From: JAICLK01 sp036489905 | GTDB lineage: Bacteria > Patescibacteriota > Saccharimonadia > Saccharimonadales > UBA4665 | Reading direction: 5' to 3' | Assembly: GCA_036489905.1 (NCBI GenBank) | Contig: DASXEX010000014.1 | Coordinates: 1 to 18,863, forward strand | Length of the DNA: 18,863 nucleotides | In this document: positions 6,652-13,809 of the stretch, in pieces | Position numbering within the stretch: the stretch's first letter is position 1 | Layout of the letters: each line of letters starts with the position of its first letter | The notes under the pieces: generated by a model | Seen by the model: only the letters and a program-made list of their open reading frames with translations | The model's database searches: none | Told to the model about the DNA's origin: nothing | Program-made: the position numbers and the translations under genes

Positions 6652-7713
6652 TTACATACTCAAGTTCGGCACAATTTCCAGAGAGAAAGCATCAGCTTGC
6701 GGTTGGTCGGACATTGCCTTGAAGCAACCGAGCGTGGCGACCATGGCGCCGTTGTCGGTGCAGAGTTTGCGGTCGGGATATTCGACAGACAAGGGAAGTC
6801 GTTCGCTCAGCTGGCGCCGTAATTCAGTGCTCGCTGCCACGCCGCCACCGATGATGACGCTTTGCGGCTGGAATTCTTCGCAGGCGTGCACGGCTTTGTC
6901 GACAATCGTTTCGACGGCCACGCGCCGGAAGCTGGCGGCAATATCGGCTTTCTGAGCTTCATTGAGCCGCTCTGGCAGCTTTATCGACGGAAATGTGAAG
7001 TCTGCTCCGATTTGTTCCTGTGCGAGCCGCAGAACGGCTGTCTTCAAACCGGAAAAGCTGAAGTCGTATTTGCCGGCCATTTTTGCTTTCGGCAATTTGA
7101 ATGCAAACGGATTGCCGTGGGCAGCTAGTTTTTCAACGCTCACGCCGCCAGGGTATGGCAGCCCGATTATTCTGGCGACTTTGTCAAAGGCTTCACCGAT
7201 GGCGTCGTCGTGCGTTTGGCCGAGCAGGGTATAGTCAAAATGATTACGGAACACGACGAGTTGGCTATGATTGCCGCTGACGATAATCCCGAGCAGGGGA
7301 AATTCCGGCTGCGACGCGCGCATTTGGTAGCCGGGCAGGGAAGTTTCGGTGAGAAAATTGGCATACAAATGCGCCTCGACATGGTTAACTGCATAGAGCG
7401 GCTTGCGTTTCACAATCGCCAAAGTTCGGGCCGCCATTACACCAATGAGCAAGCTGCCGCCAAGGCCCGCGCCCCGTGTCACCGCAATGGCATCGATATC
7501 GTTCCAGGTGCAGTTAGCGTCGCTCAAAGCTTGTTGGATAACAGGGATGATCGCCTCGATATGGCTGCGTGCCGCGATCTCCGGCACCACGCCGCCGTAC
7601 TTGGCGTGCAAATCCATACTGCTCGCGACCACATTACTCAGCAATTTCCGGCCGTCCTGAACAACCGCTGCAGCGGTTTCATCGCAACTCGACTCAATGC
7701 CCAGAACCATCAT
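6652..7713 (-). CDS. tsaD: tRNA threonylcarbamoyladenosine transferase TsaD
   Basis: A 353-residue Kae1/TsaD family protein, which transfers threonylcarbamoyl to A37 of ANN-decoding tRNAs together with TsaB and TsaE. Seen: N-terminus MMVLGIESSCDETAAAVV; the metal-binding HxxxH in NHVEAHLYAN (H111, H115); DDAIGEAFDKVARI; YPGG; the glycine-rich IIGGGVAAS; and CTDNGAM near the end. The usual S-G-G-H-T is SGNHS (146-150), a Gly-to-Asn change near the nucleotide site. The reading frame extends 84 codons upstream without homology to the family, so I place the start at 7713. A -10 box seven bases before the ATG supports this. The gene is divergent from the Mur ligase gene. tsaB and tsaE are not in this window. 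Confidence 0.95.
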   Translation of the reverse strand: MMVLGIESSCDETAAAVVQDGRKLLSNVVASSMDLHAKYGGVVPEIAARSHIEAIIPVIQQALSDANCTWNDIDAIAVTRGAGLGGSLLIGVMAARTLAIVKRKPLYAVNHVEAHLYANFLTETSLPGYQMRASQPEFPLLGIIVSGNHSQLVVFRNHFDYTLLGQTHDDAIGEAFDKVARIIGLPYPGGVSVEKLAAHGNPFAFKLPKAKMAGKYDFSFSGLKTAVLRLAQEQIGADFTFPSIKLPERLNEAQKADIAASFRRVAVETIVDKAVHACEEFQPQSVIIGGGVAASTELRRQLSERLPLSVEYPDRKLCTDNGAMVATLGCFKAMSDQPQADAFSLEIVPNLSM

Positions 7714-7720
7714 CTGCGTT

Positions 7721-7729
7721 ATTCTAACA
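7721..7729 (-). promoter_or_regulatory. Extended -10 of tsaD, leaderless
   Basis: On the minus strand TGTTAGAAT (TGn plus TAGAAT) ends seven bases before the ATG at 7713. Transcription would begin at the start codon, which rules out the longer upstream reading frame. Confidence 0.6.
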
Positions 7730-7770
7730 CGGAGACGGCCTGAGAGCTGGCGAAACGGTACATGAGGTCG

Positions 7771-7776
7771 TATACT
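7771..7776 (+). promoter_or_regulatory. -10 box of Mur ligase gene, leaderless
   Basis: TATACT ends seven bases before the GTG at 7784. No TGn precedes it and no Shine-Dalgarno follows. It faces away from the tsaD promoter, with about 40 bp between the two boxes. Confidence 0.5.
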
Positions 7777-7783
7777 TATTGGC

Positions 7784-9148
7784 GTGAATCCTCGAAAAAT
7801 TGTTAAGAAAGTTATTCCGGGAAAAATATTTTCCAGGGTCGAGCCGTACGGACATTTCGGCGAAGCGGTTGCAGAAAACGTAGCCTTTGGGTTTCCGACC
7901 CACAATTTGAAGGTCATTGGCGTCACCGGCACCGCTGGCAAAACCACCACCTGCACGCTCATCACGCATATGCTGCGCGAGAGCGGCTACAAAGTGGCGA
8001 TGGTTACGACGGTGGCGATCGATTATGGCGACGGTCGTGGCCCGCAGCCCAACTCGACACGCATGACGTCACTCGGCTCGCTCAAACTGCTCAAAGCTGC
8101 CAAAAAAATGAAGGCCGCCGGCGTCGAGTGGCTGGTGCTCGAAACCACCAGTCAGGCGTTGGCGCAGTACCGTGTGTGGTCCGTGCCGTACACGATTGTG
8201 GCCTATACCAATTTGACGCACGATAATTTTCATTACCACGGCACGTTCGAGCGGTATCGGGACGCAAAGCTCAAACTGTTCAAGCAATGCAACCGCAATC
8301 GCCGAGGACAGCGCGTTGGTATTGTCAACGCTGACGATGAAAACGGCCACTTTTTTGCCGAGGCGATTGCGCATCCGGTGACGTATGGCATTAAAAAAGG
8401 CGAATTGCGCGCCAGCAACATCAAACTTTCGCCGACCGGCGGCAATTTCCACGCAAAACTTGGAGATGACGGATACGACATTGCCAGCAATTTGCCGGGC
8501 GAGTTCAATGTGTATAACTGTTTGGCCGCGGTCGGGGTTGCCCGCGCCGTCGGGCTGACGCGGGAGCAAATCGAAAAAAGTATCGCGAGCTTAAAGATGG
8601 TCGACGGACGCATGAATGCCGTAGACGAGGGCCAGGACTTCGGCGTCATCGTCGACTATGCTTGCACACCGGATGCCTTCGACAAAGTTTTTGCCGCCAT
8701 CAAACCGGCGGTGAAGGGCAGAGTGATTACCGTATTCGGCACGCCGGGTCGCCGTGACGAATTGAAAGGGCCACTTCAGGGCGAAAATGCCGGCCGGAAT
8801 GCGGACATCGTCATCCTAACCGAAGAGGACGATCGCGACCAAGACGGCGCACGGTTGATGGAACTATGCGCGTCGGGCGCCGAAAAGGCCAGCAAAGTGC
8901 GCGGCAAAAATTTGCTGCTCATCCACGACCGCGAAGCCGCGGTGCAAAAAGCCATCGACCTCGCCCAAAAAGACGACATGGTCTTGCTGCTCGGCAAGGG
9001 CGAAGAGCGCGTGATTATCACGAACAAACCCGGTTTCACACCCGCGCCCGGCCACATCTACAACGAAGCGACCGACACCATTCGGCGCGACTACAACGAA
9101 ACCGCCGCCGCCCGCGCCGCGCTCAAGAATCGACAGAACCACAAGTAG
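7784..9148 (+). CDS. MurE-like Mur ligase
   Basis: A 454-residue ATP-dependent amide ligase of the Mur family, nearest to MurE, which adds the third residue to UDP-MurNAc-dipeptide in wall precursor synthesis. Seen: P-loop GVTGTAGKTTT (46-56); LETTSQALAQYR (119-130, where MurE usually has SSHA); TNLTHDNFHYHGTFERYRDAK with the lysine that is carbamylated in the family (K162); FNVYNCLAA (241-249); GRMNAV; VDYACTPDA (290-298, usually VDYAHTPDA); and GRRDELKGPL (322-331). The P-loop comes about 60 residues earlier than in ordinary MurE, so the UDP-binding N-terminal domain is much reduced. The DNPR motif of diaminopimelate enzymes is not present; the region reads TEEDDRDQD (346-354). Amino acid specificity is therefore open. 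GTG start chosen from the promoter. Confidence 0.88.
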   Translation: MNPRKIVKKVIPGKIFSRVEPYGHFGEAVAENVAFGFPTHNLKVIGVTGTAGKTTTCTLITHMLRESGYKVAMVTTVAIDYGDGRGPQPNSTRMTSLGSLKLLKAAKKMKAAGVEWLVLETTSQALAQYRVWSVPYTIVAYTNLTHDNFHYHGTFERYRDAKLKLFKQCNRNRRGQRVGIVNADDENGHFFAEAIAHPVTYGIKKGELRASNIKLSPTGGNFHAKLGDDGYDIASNLPGEFNVYNCLAAVGVARAVGLTREQIEKSIASLKMVDGRMNAVDEGQDFGVIVDYACTPDAFDKVFAAIKPAVKGRVITVFGTPGRRDELKGPLQGENAGRNADIVILTEEDDRDQDGARLMELCASGAEKASKVRGKNLLLIHDREAAVQKAIDLAQKDDMVLLLGKGEERVIITNKPGFTPAPGHIYNEATDTIRRDYNETAAARAALKNRQNHK

Positions 9149-9170
9149 CGAATGCGCCGTTTAATTATAA

Positions 9171-9200
9171 ATTGACTTAAAGTCAATCTAGTGTCATTAT
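9171..9200 (+). promoter_or_regulatory. EndoU-like gene promoter with palindromic operator
   Basis: TTGACT (9172-9177), a 17-bp spacer and CATTAT (9195-9200), itself preceded by TGn (9192-9194), form a good promoter. A perfect 17-bp palindrome, ATTGACTTAAAGTCAAT (9171-9187), covers the -35 box and could bind a repressor. It begins about 20 bp after the Mur ligase stop, but without a T-tract it is a poor terminator. Confidence 0.55.
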
Positions 9201-9229
9201 GTCTAAAACTATTTAGTCCTAAATAAAAA

Positions 9230-10015
9230 ATGTCAAATCATCAAACACCTCACCCAGAGTCGCTGCAGCAAGGAGGTCCTGCTGAAACAGCCAATGTCCC
9301 TCCCGAACGGGAACGGTCACTCAGGCTATTACTTGATGGACCATATGCACCCATGCGTTACGGGAATTATGAACACGCTATAAATAGCGGGCTTGTCGAT
9401 ACCTTTTATTATGATACAGGCTACGATGGTGTCGAGCATATATTAAGCGGTAATATTATGCATGGCGATGACAATGAGCAAGTTGTTGGGGGATTTCATC
9501 ATGAGCCATCTGGCGCTTTTGTTCCGGCTGATACAGCGCCGAGCTCGGTCGATCGTACTCATCTTGATGGTGCAAATAAATCCACACGTAGAACATTTAG
9601 GGAGTATCCCTTTGAGCCATATAGAGCGCGGGCTACTGTCAGAGGTCACAGAAAGTTCAGCGGCAACCAGTATCCTAATACCGGCGAAACTACTCGAGTT
9701 GAGGCAAACAACAGTATGTTTCCTAAAGAGTACGATTCATTGATGGTTTTACAGGCGGTCAGAATTGCTTACGAAACGCGTGATCATTCCAAAGACCAAG
9801 TTCGGGATGATGGCTTGGCAATCCTGGCAGAGGGCGCTGTGCCTATGGCCGACAACCAAACCCCCATGAAAATCCGATTGGTCATCGAAATAAAAACCGG
9901 CAAAGTCGCCGCTGCATATCCCGAAACAATTAAGGGGGGCTCTATGAGGCTTGAAGAAGATGATATAAAAAATTACCTTTACGGATCGGGCAGTTCGCAG
10001 AGAGTGGAAGGCTAG
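9230..10015 (+). CDS. EndoU-like ribonuclease domain protein
   Basis: A 261-residue protein that resembles bacterial EndoU domains, the RNase fold used as C-terminal toxins in contact-dependent inhibition and polymorphic toxin systems. Seen in the expected order: VEHILSGN (H70), GGFHHEPSG (H90/H91), a region with MFPKEYDSLMVLQAVRIAY (163-181) like the Fx-P-x-x-W helix of the family, then MKIRLVIEIKTGKVAAAYPE with Tyr230-Pro231. The residue two before that Tyr, usually Thr or Ser in TAYP, is Ala. Residues 1-30 are Pro/Gln/Glu-rich and look disordered; there is no signal peptide. Codon use is more A+T-rich than in the neighbours, which suggests transfer. No immunity gene adjoins. The ATG has no clear Shine-Dalgarno; the leader would be about 20 bases. 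RNase activity is inferred. Confidence 0.65.
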   Translation: MSNHQTPHPESLQQGGPAETANVPPERERSLRLLLDGPYAPMRYGNYEHAINSGLVDTFYYDTGYDGVEHILSGNIMHGDDNEQVVGGFHHEPSGAFVPADTAPSSVDRTHLDGANKSTRRTFREYPFEPYRARATVRGHRKFSGNQYPNTGETTRVEANNSMFPKEYDSLMVLQAVRIAYETRDHSKDQVRDDGLAILAEGAVPMADNQTPMKIRLVIEIKTGKVAAAYPETIKGGSMRLEEDDIKNYLYGSGSSQRVEG

Positions 10016-10085
10016 GCCTGAAGTGGCATCGTCGAAGCATTGCTCACCAAAAATGAAAGCAGCCACCGGATCGTGCGCCTGAGAG

Positions 10086-10098
10086 CGCTAACCTAGCG
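10086..10098. terminator. Small hairpin between convergent genes
   Basis: CGCTA-acc-TAGCG forms a perfect five-pair stem in the 131-base gap between the EndoU-like gene and the ureohydrolase gene, which converge here. No T-tract follows on either strand, so a terminator role is only a guess. Nothing else is recognised in the gap. Confidence 0.2.
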
Positions 10099-10146
10099 AC
10101 TGGACGAGACCACGCTTAAATAGGGTAGGAACTCGCGAATATCCGG

Positions 10147-11094
10147 CTATAATTTATTACTTTCGAGGTATTGGGCATACCAACTGTAGTGTTTGCCGAA
10201 GAATGTAGCGATGAGTTCGACGGCCAGCTCGGCGGTTTTGCCTTGCTCGTCCTGCAGCGGGTTGTATTCGACGACGTCCACGCCGACGACGTTGCACTTT
10301 TGGCCGATATAGTCGGCGACTGTGGCGATTTCGCGATACGTCATCCCTTTTTTATTTGGCATGCCGGCGCCGGGCGCATAGATAGCGTCGATGGTGTCGA
10401 GGTCTATGCTGACCCAGATATTTTCGACGCGGGCGGCTAAATCATCAATCATCGGAAAAAGCGGGCCGAGATTTTTGGACAATAAATCAAATAAAGTAAA
10501 GGCTTGGAGATTCTCTCGGTCGATAAGGTCGAGTTCGGCTTGGTCGAAATCGCTGCCGCCAATATGTAGCAAATTTTCTTTCTGAATTTTGACCTGCTCA
10601 CCGTAAACATGCGCGAGTTCGGACGCGCCAAAACCCATGAGCGATGCGAGATGCATGCCGTGGATGTTGCCGGTTGGCGTGGTCTCGTCGGTGTTCATGT
10701 CGCCATGCGCGTCAAAGTAGATGAGCCCGAGCTTGCCCTTGAGCCCGACAGACGCGCCAGCGACCGCGCCCAGGCAAATGGAGTGATCGCCGCCGAGCAC
10801 GATGGCCTTTTCGCCGCTACGTGCGGCGGCTTCGGTAAGTCTGGCTGTCTTTTCGCTCACACGAATAATTTCGTCCAGGTGGCGTAGCTTCGGGTTGCTG
10901 CCGAGTGGCACCTCAGAGCGATCTTTTACACGAACATTACCTTTGTCGGTGACGTGCAAGCCGGCGCTTTCCAGTTTGGGTACGATGCCGTGATAGCGAA
11001 GGGTGTCCGTGCCCATGCTCACGCCGAGGTTTTCGGCGCCGAGGTCGAGCGGCACGCCGATAAGTGCTGCGGGAGTTGCGTGCGAATTCGCCAT
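10147..11094 (-). CDS. Ureohydrolase, arginase/agmatinase type
   Basis: A 315-residue member of the binuclear manganese ureohydrolases, which release urea from arginine, agmatine or related guanidino compounds. Metal ligand motifs are complete: GGDHSI, YFDAHGDMN and SIDLDTIDAIYAPGAG, with VVEYNP near the C-terminus as in E-V/I-N-P of the family. The substrate loop reads GNIHGMHLASLMG, close to the Ser-Gly-Asn-x-His-Gly of arginases, so arginase is somewhat more likely than agmatinase. The usual Asp-Pro in the last metal motif is Asp-Ala. It could supply ornithine or degrade host arginine. The gene is divergent from groES, and its -10 box lies six bases from the ATG. Confidence 0.9.
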   Translation of the reverse strand: MANSHATPAALIGVPLDLGAENLGVSMGTDTLRYHGIVPKLESAGLHVTDKGNVRVKDRSEVPLGSNPKLRHLDEIIRVSEKTARLTEAAARSGEKAIVLGGDHSICLGAVAGASVGLKGKLGLIYFDAHGDMNTDETTPTGNIHGMHLASLMGFGASELAHVYGEQVKIQKENLLHIGGSDFDQAELDLIDRENLQAFTLFDLLSKNLGPLFPMIDDLAARVENIWVSIDLDTIDAIYAPGAGMPNKKGMTYREIATVADYIGQKCNVVGVDVVEYNPLQDEQGKTAELAVELIATFFGKHYSWYAQYLESNKL

Positions 11095-11100
11095 GCAAAA

Positions 11101-11109
11101 ATTGTACCA
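11101..11109 (-). promoter_or_regulatory. Extended -10 of ureohydrolase gene, leaderless
   Basis: On the minus strand TGGTACAAT (TGn plus TACAAT) ends six bases before the ATG at 11094. It stands back to back with the groES -35 box, 16 bp away. Confidence 0.65.
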
Positions 11110-11122
11110 CGCCGTGTCGGGC

Positions 11123-11152
11123 TTGACAGGGAAGTCGGCGCTCTATTATTAT
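11123..11152 (+). promoter_or_regulatory. groESL promoter
   Basis: A consensus -35 TTGACA (11123-11128) and a -10 TATTAT (11147-11152) are spaced by 18 bp. Initiation is expected near 11159, at the edge of the CIRCE region, leaving a leader of about 65 bases. Confidence 0.7.
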
Positions 11153-11193
11153 GAGTGCTGAACGAGTTGGCACTCTTGGGTACAAAGTGCTAA
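11153..11193 (+). promoter_or_regulatory. CIRCE operator with additional half-site
   Basis: TTGGCACTC (11167-11175), nine bases, then AAGTGCTAA (11185-11193) matches the CIRCE consensus TTAGCACTC-N9-GAGTGCTAA with one mismatch per arm. CIRCE is bound by the heat-shock repressor HrcA. A further half-site, GAGTGCTGA (11153-11161), directly follows the -10 box and pairs with the first arm over a 5-base spacer. The operator lies over the transcription start and 5' leader, so groESL is very probably HrcA-controlled. hrcA is not in the window. Confidence 0.85.
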
Positions 11194-11224
11194 ATTTAAA
11201 AGATGTAACGGAGGAACTATAAGC

Positions 11225-11491
11225 ATGAGCGCAAAGATTCAACCGCTTGCCGATTACGTGGTGGCCACGGCCGAAGAAGCCGAAACCAAAACCGCCAGTG
11301 GGCTGTACTTGCCCGAAAAGGCAGCCGAAAAACCAAAGGTCGCGAAAGTTTTGGCTGTTGGCAAAGACGTGAAGCAGGTCAAAGTCGGCGACCGCATCAT
11401 TTACAAAAGTTACAGCACGACCGACGTGAAAGTCGGCACGGACGAGTATATTTTGGTCAAAGAAGAAGACGTGCTCGCAACGGTTAAATAA
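11225..11491 (+). CDS. groES: Co-chaperonin GroES
   Basis: An 88-residue GroES, slightly shorter than the usual 94-97. The N-terminal strand KIQPLADYVVATAEEAE, the mobile loop around TASGLYLPEKAAEKP (about 23-37), the VLAVG strand and the VGDRIIYKSY segment are recognisable, with the C-terminal EYILVKEEDVLATV. Seven copies cap GroEL during folding in the cytoplasm. Unlike many neighbours it has a real leader and a Shine-Dalgarno GGAGG (11210-11214) ten bases before the ATG. It is first in the CIRCE-controlled operon and 22 bases before groEL. Confidence 0.97.
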   Translation: MSAKIQPLADYVVATAEEAETKTASGLYLPEKAAEKPKVAKVLAVGKDVKQVKVGDRIIYKSYSTTDVKVGTDEYILVKEEDVLATVK

Positions 11492-11513
11492 TTTCTAGAG
11501 GAGTAACTCACAA

Positions 11514-13184
11514 ATGGCAAAAAAAGTTTTTTATGACGATGATGCCCGCAAGCGCGTGCTTGGCGGCGCGGAAATTTTGTACAACGCGGTCAAAACGACC
11601 ATGGGACCGAAGGGCCGCAACGTGGTTATCAGCAAAAGTTACGGCGCGCCGACCGTCACGCACGACGGCGTGACCGTGGCCAAGGGCGTGGAGCTGAGCG
11701 ATGTCGATGACGACACGCTCGGCTACAAAGTCGGCGCGGAACTCATCAAACAAGCCGCGAGCAAGATGAACGATGTCGCAGGCGACGGCACAACTACCGT
11801 GACCGTTTTGACCTACCACATTTTGAACGAGGCAAACAAATTGATTGCCGCCGGGCACAATCCGATGCTTTTGCGCAAAGGTTTGGAAGCTGCGGCGCAG
11901 GACGTGATCAAGAAGCTCGAAACCATGAGCGAAGACATTCAGGGCAAGAAATCGCGCGTGGCCGAAGTCGCTACGATTTCCGCGGGCGACGCCCAAATTG
12001 GCGACCTCATCGCTGAAGTCATGGAAGCTGTTGGCCGCGAAGGTGTGGTGACGGTTGAAGAAGGCCAGGGATTAAGCCTCGAAAAAGAAATTGTTGAGGG
12101 CTTCACGTTCGACCGCGGTTTTGTCAGCGCCTACATGGTGACCGACACGAACCGCATGGAAGCCGTCTATGACAAACCGGCCGTCGTGATTACCGACAAA
12201 AAAATCAGCTCGATCCAGGAATTTTTGCCGCTGCTCGAGAAGTTAGCCCAAGCTGGCAAGAAAGATTTGGTGTTGATTGCCGAAGATGTCGAAGGCGAGG
12301 CGCTTGGCACGCTCGTGCTCAACCGGCTGAAGGGCGTGTTCAACACGATTGCCATCAAAGCGCCGGCGTTCGGCGACCGCCGCAAAGATATTCTGAATGA
12401 CATCGCGATCCTAACCGGCGCGGACGTGATTACCGAAGACCGCGGCATGACGTTTGAAAATGTCGAAATGGATGTGGTCGGTTCAGCCCGCAAAGTCATC
12501 GTGACCAAAGACGACACGACGATTATCGAAGGCGGTGGAAACCCGGCCGAAGTCGCGGCGCGTATCAAGCAGCTCAACGCGCAAATCGCGCAGGCCACGA
12601 GCGAGTACGACAAGGAAAATCTCGAGAAACGCCGCGCTGCTTTGAGCGGCAAAGTCGCGGTCATCAAAGTCGGCGGCGCCACCGAAACCGAAATCGAGGA
12701 AAAGAAATTCCGCGTGGACGATGCAGTGAACGCAGTCAAGGCCGCGCTGAGCGACGGCATCGTGCCCGGCGGCGGCGTGACGCTGATTAATTTGGCTGAT
12801 GTTATTCGCCAAGAAGAAAAGTTGGTTGTCGGTGAAGACGCCGTGGCGTTTAATAATGGAAAATTTCTGCTGAGGCGCGCCCTTGAGCAGCCATTTAGGA
12901 TCTTGCTACTTAACTCCGGGCTGAATCCGGATGAGTGGTTGCCGCAAGTTCGTGCAGCCAAGCCGGGTCAAGGCGTTAACGTCAACGACGCAACCAAGCT
13001 TGTTGACCTCAAGGCCGTCGGCATCGTCGATCCGACGCGCGTGACCAAGGAAGCAATCCAAAACGCCGTGTCAATCGCCGGTACCATCGAAACCATGGGC
13101 GCACTTGTAACCGAAGTCCCCGAAAAGGAAAAGCCTGCCGCGCCTGACATGAGTGGTATGGGCGGCGGTATGGGCATGATGTAG
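11514..13184 (+). CDS. groEL: Chaperonin GroEL
   Basis: A 556-residue group I chaperonin that folds proteins in an ATP-driven double ring. Seen: TTMGPKGRNVVI with the nucleotide-binding turn, HDGVTVAKGVEL, the ATPase signature VAGDGTTTVTVL, the apical domain with VEDVEGEAL-like IAEDVEGEALGTLVLNRLKG and APAFGDRRK, EIEEKKFRVDDAVNAVKAA, IVPGGGVTLI, and a Gly-Met tail (GMGGGMGMM). Length is slightly above the E. coli 548. The Shine-Dalgarno AGAGGAG (11497-11503) lies ten bases before the ATG. Co-transcribed with groES. No clear T-tracted terminator is seen in the 106 bases after it. Confidence 0.98.
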   Translation: MAKKVFYDDDARKRVLGGAEILYNAVKTTMGPKGRNVVISKSYGAPTVTHDGVTVAKGVELSDVDDDTLGYKVGAELIKQAASKMNDVAGDGTTTVTVLTYHILNEANKLIAAGHNPMLLRKGLEAAAQDVIKKLETMSEDIQGKKSRVAEVATISAGDAQIGDLIAEVMEAVGREGVVTVEEGQGLSLEKEIVEGFTFDRGFVSAYMVTDTNRMEAVYDKPAVVITDKKISSIQEFLPLLEKLAQAGKKDLVLIAEDVEGEALGTLVLNRLKGVFNTIAIKAPAFGDRRKDILNDIAILTGADVITEDRGMTFENVEMDVVGSARKVIVTKDDTTIIEGGGNPAEVAARIKQLNAQIAQATSEYDKENLEKRRAALSGKVAVIKVGGATETEIEEKKFRVDDAVNAVKAALSDGIVPGGGVTLINLADVIRQEEKLVVGEDAVAFNNGKFLLRRALEQPFRILLLNSGLNPDEWLPQVRAAKPGQGVNVNDATKLVDLKAVGIVDPTRVTKEAIQNAVSIAGTIETMGALVTEVPEKEKPAAPDMSGMGGGMGMM

Positions 13185-13290
13185 GCAAAGAAGAGCGCGG
13201 ACTCGTGCTGCTTTGTCGCCTTCTCCCGCAAAAATGGACGCTGAGTTAATGCCAGAGTCCTATAACCTTAAATGCCAAATCCCGAGCCTT

Positions 13291-13704
13291 TTAGCGCTTC
13301 TTGTTCGTCTGCTTCTTCAAGATTTTAGCCACGACTTGTTCAATGAATTCTTCTGACTGCTCGAAGTACGCTTCGGTCCGGCGCATGTATTGTTTGGTGG
13401 CGTGCTTAGCGACGACATTGATGAACCCCAAAATAATGCCGACGCCGATGATGAGGTAAAAGATCGTAAAAATCTTGCCCGCGTCGGTGTGCGGCGTGAA
13501 ATCACCGTAGCCGACTGTCGTGAGTGTGATCACACAGAAGTACAAGGCATTCAGCTTGCTCCAATGTTCATAGTGAGCATAGAAGAACGTGCCGATAATC
13601 AAAATCAAGCCTACTAGAAAGAGCAGGCCTCTGAATTCTTTGTCGCGGAAAAGTATGCGCACGCTGCCCAAGATCGCCCTGAATGGCGTAAAGAAAAAGT
13701 TCAT
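13291..13704 (-). CDS. Two-helix potassium channel
   Basis: A 137-residue Ion_trans_2-type pore protein. Transmembrane helix one is at about 26-43 (GLLFLVGLILIIGTFFYA), the pore helix and selectivity filter TLTTVGYGDF at 60-69 (TVGYGD, the K+ signature), and helix two at about 77-98. The C-terminus is a charged helix rich in Lys, Arg and Glu (100-137) with no RCK domain, so gating by a cytoplasmic ligand domain is not evident. A tetramer is expected in the cytoplasmic membrane. The first 20 residues include an amphipathic stretch. Expressed alone from a leaderless-type promoter. Confidence 0.92.
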   Translation of the reverse strand: MNFFFTPFRAILGSVRILFRDKEFRGLLFLVGLILIIGTFFYAHYEHWSKLNALYFCVITLTTVGYGDFTPHTDAGKIFTIFYLIIGVGIILGFINVVAKHATKQYMRRTEAYFEQSEEFIEQVVAKILKKQTNKKR

Positions 13705-13710
13705 GTGCCT

Positions 13711-13716
13711 ATTCTA
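13711..13716 (-). promoter_or_regulatory. -10 box of K+ channel gene, leaderless
   Basis: On the minus strand TAGAAT ends six bases before the ATG at 13704, and a TTGACT lies 15 bp further upstream. There is no Shine-Dalgarno. Confidence 0.55.
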
Positions 13717-13724
13717 ATATAAAG

Positions 13725-13753
13725 TCTGCCAAGTCAAAAATCTGGCTGGCAGA
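13725..13753 (-). terminator. Hairpin, possible terminator of upstream gene
   Basis: TCTGCCA (13725-13731) and TGGCAGA (13747-13753) are inverted copies around a 15-base A+T-rich loop. On the minus strand the stem is followed by CTTTATATT. It lies after the Ser/Ala/Pro-rich protein gene and just before the K+ channel promoter, so it may end the former. The stem also overlaps the channel's -35 region. Confidence 0.4.
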
Positions 13754-13809
13754 ACGTGCCTGATTCTAAGGGTAGCTAGGTTCGCGGTAGAAACAAGAGC
13801 CACGAGCCT

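Noticed and set aside
7714..7965. 84-codon N-terminal extension of tsaD
   Set aside because: TsaD proteins begin at the MxVLGIESSCDET segment, the extension runs across the divergent promoter region and start of the Mur ligase gene, and a -10 box sits just before 7713.
12167..12961. 264-codon frame antisense to groEL
   Set aside because: Ser/Thr/Ala-rich translation without motifs, wholly inside groEL.
13185..13290. Intrinsic terminator of groESL
   Set aside because: Only loose dyads are present (for example GGACTC at about 13199 with GAGTCC at about 13255) and no T-tract follows.
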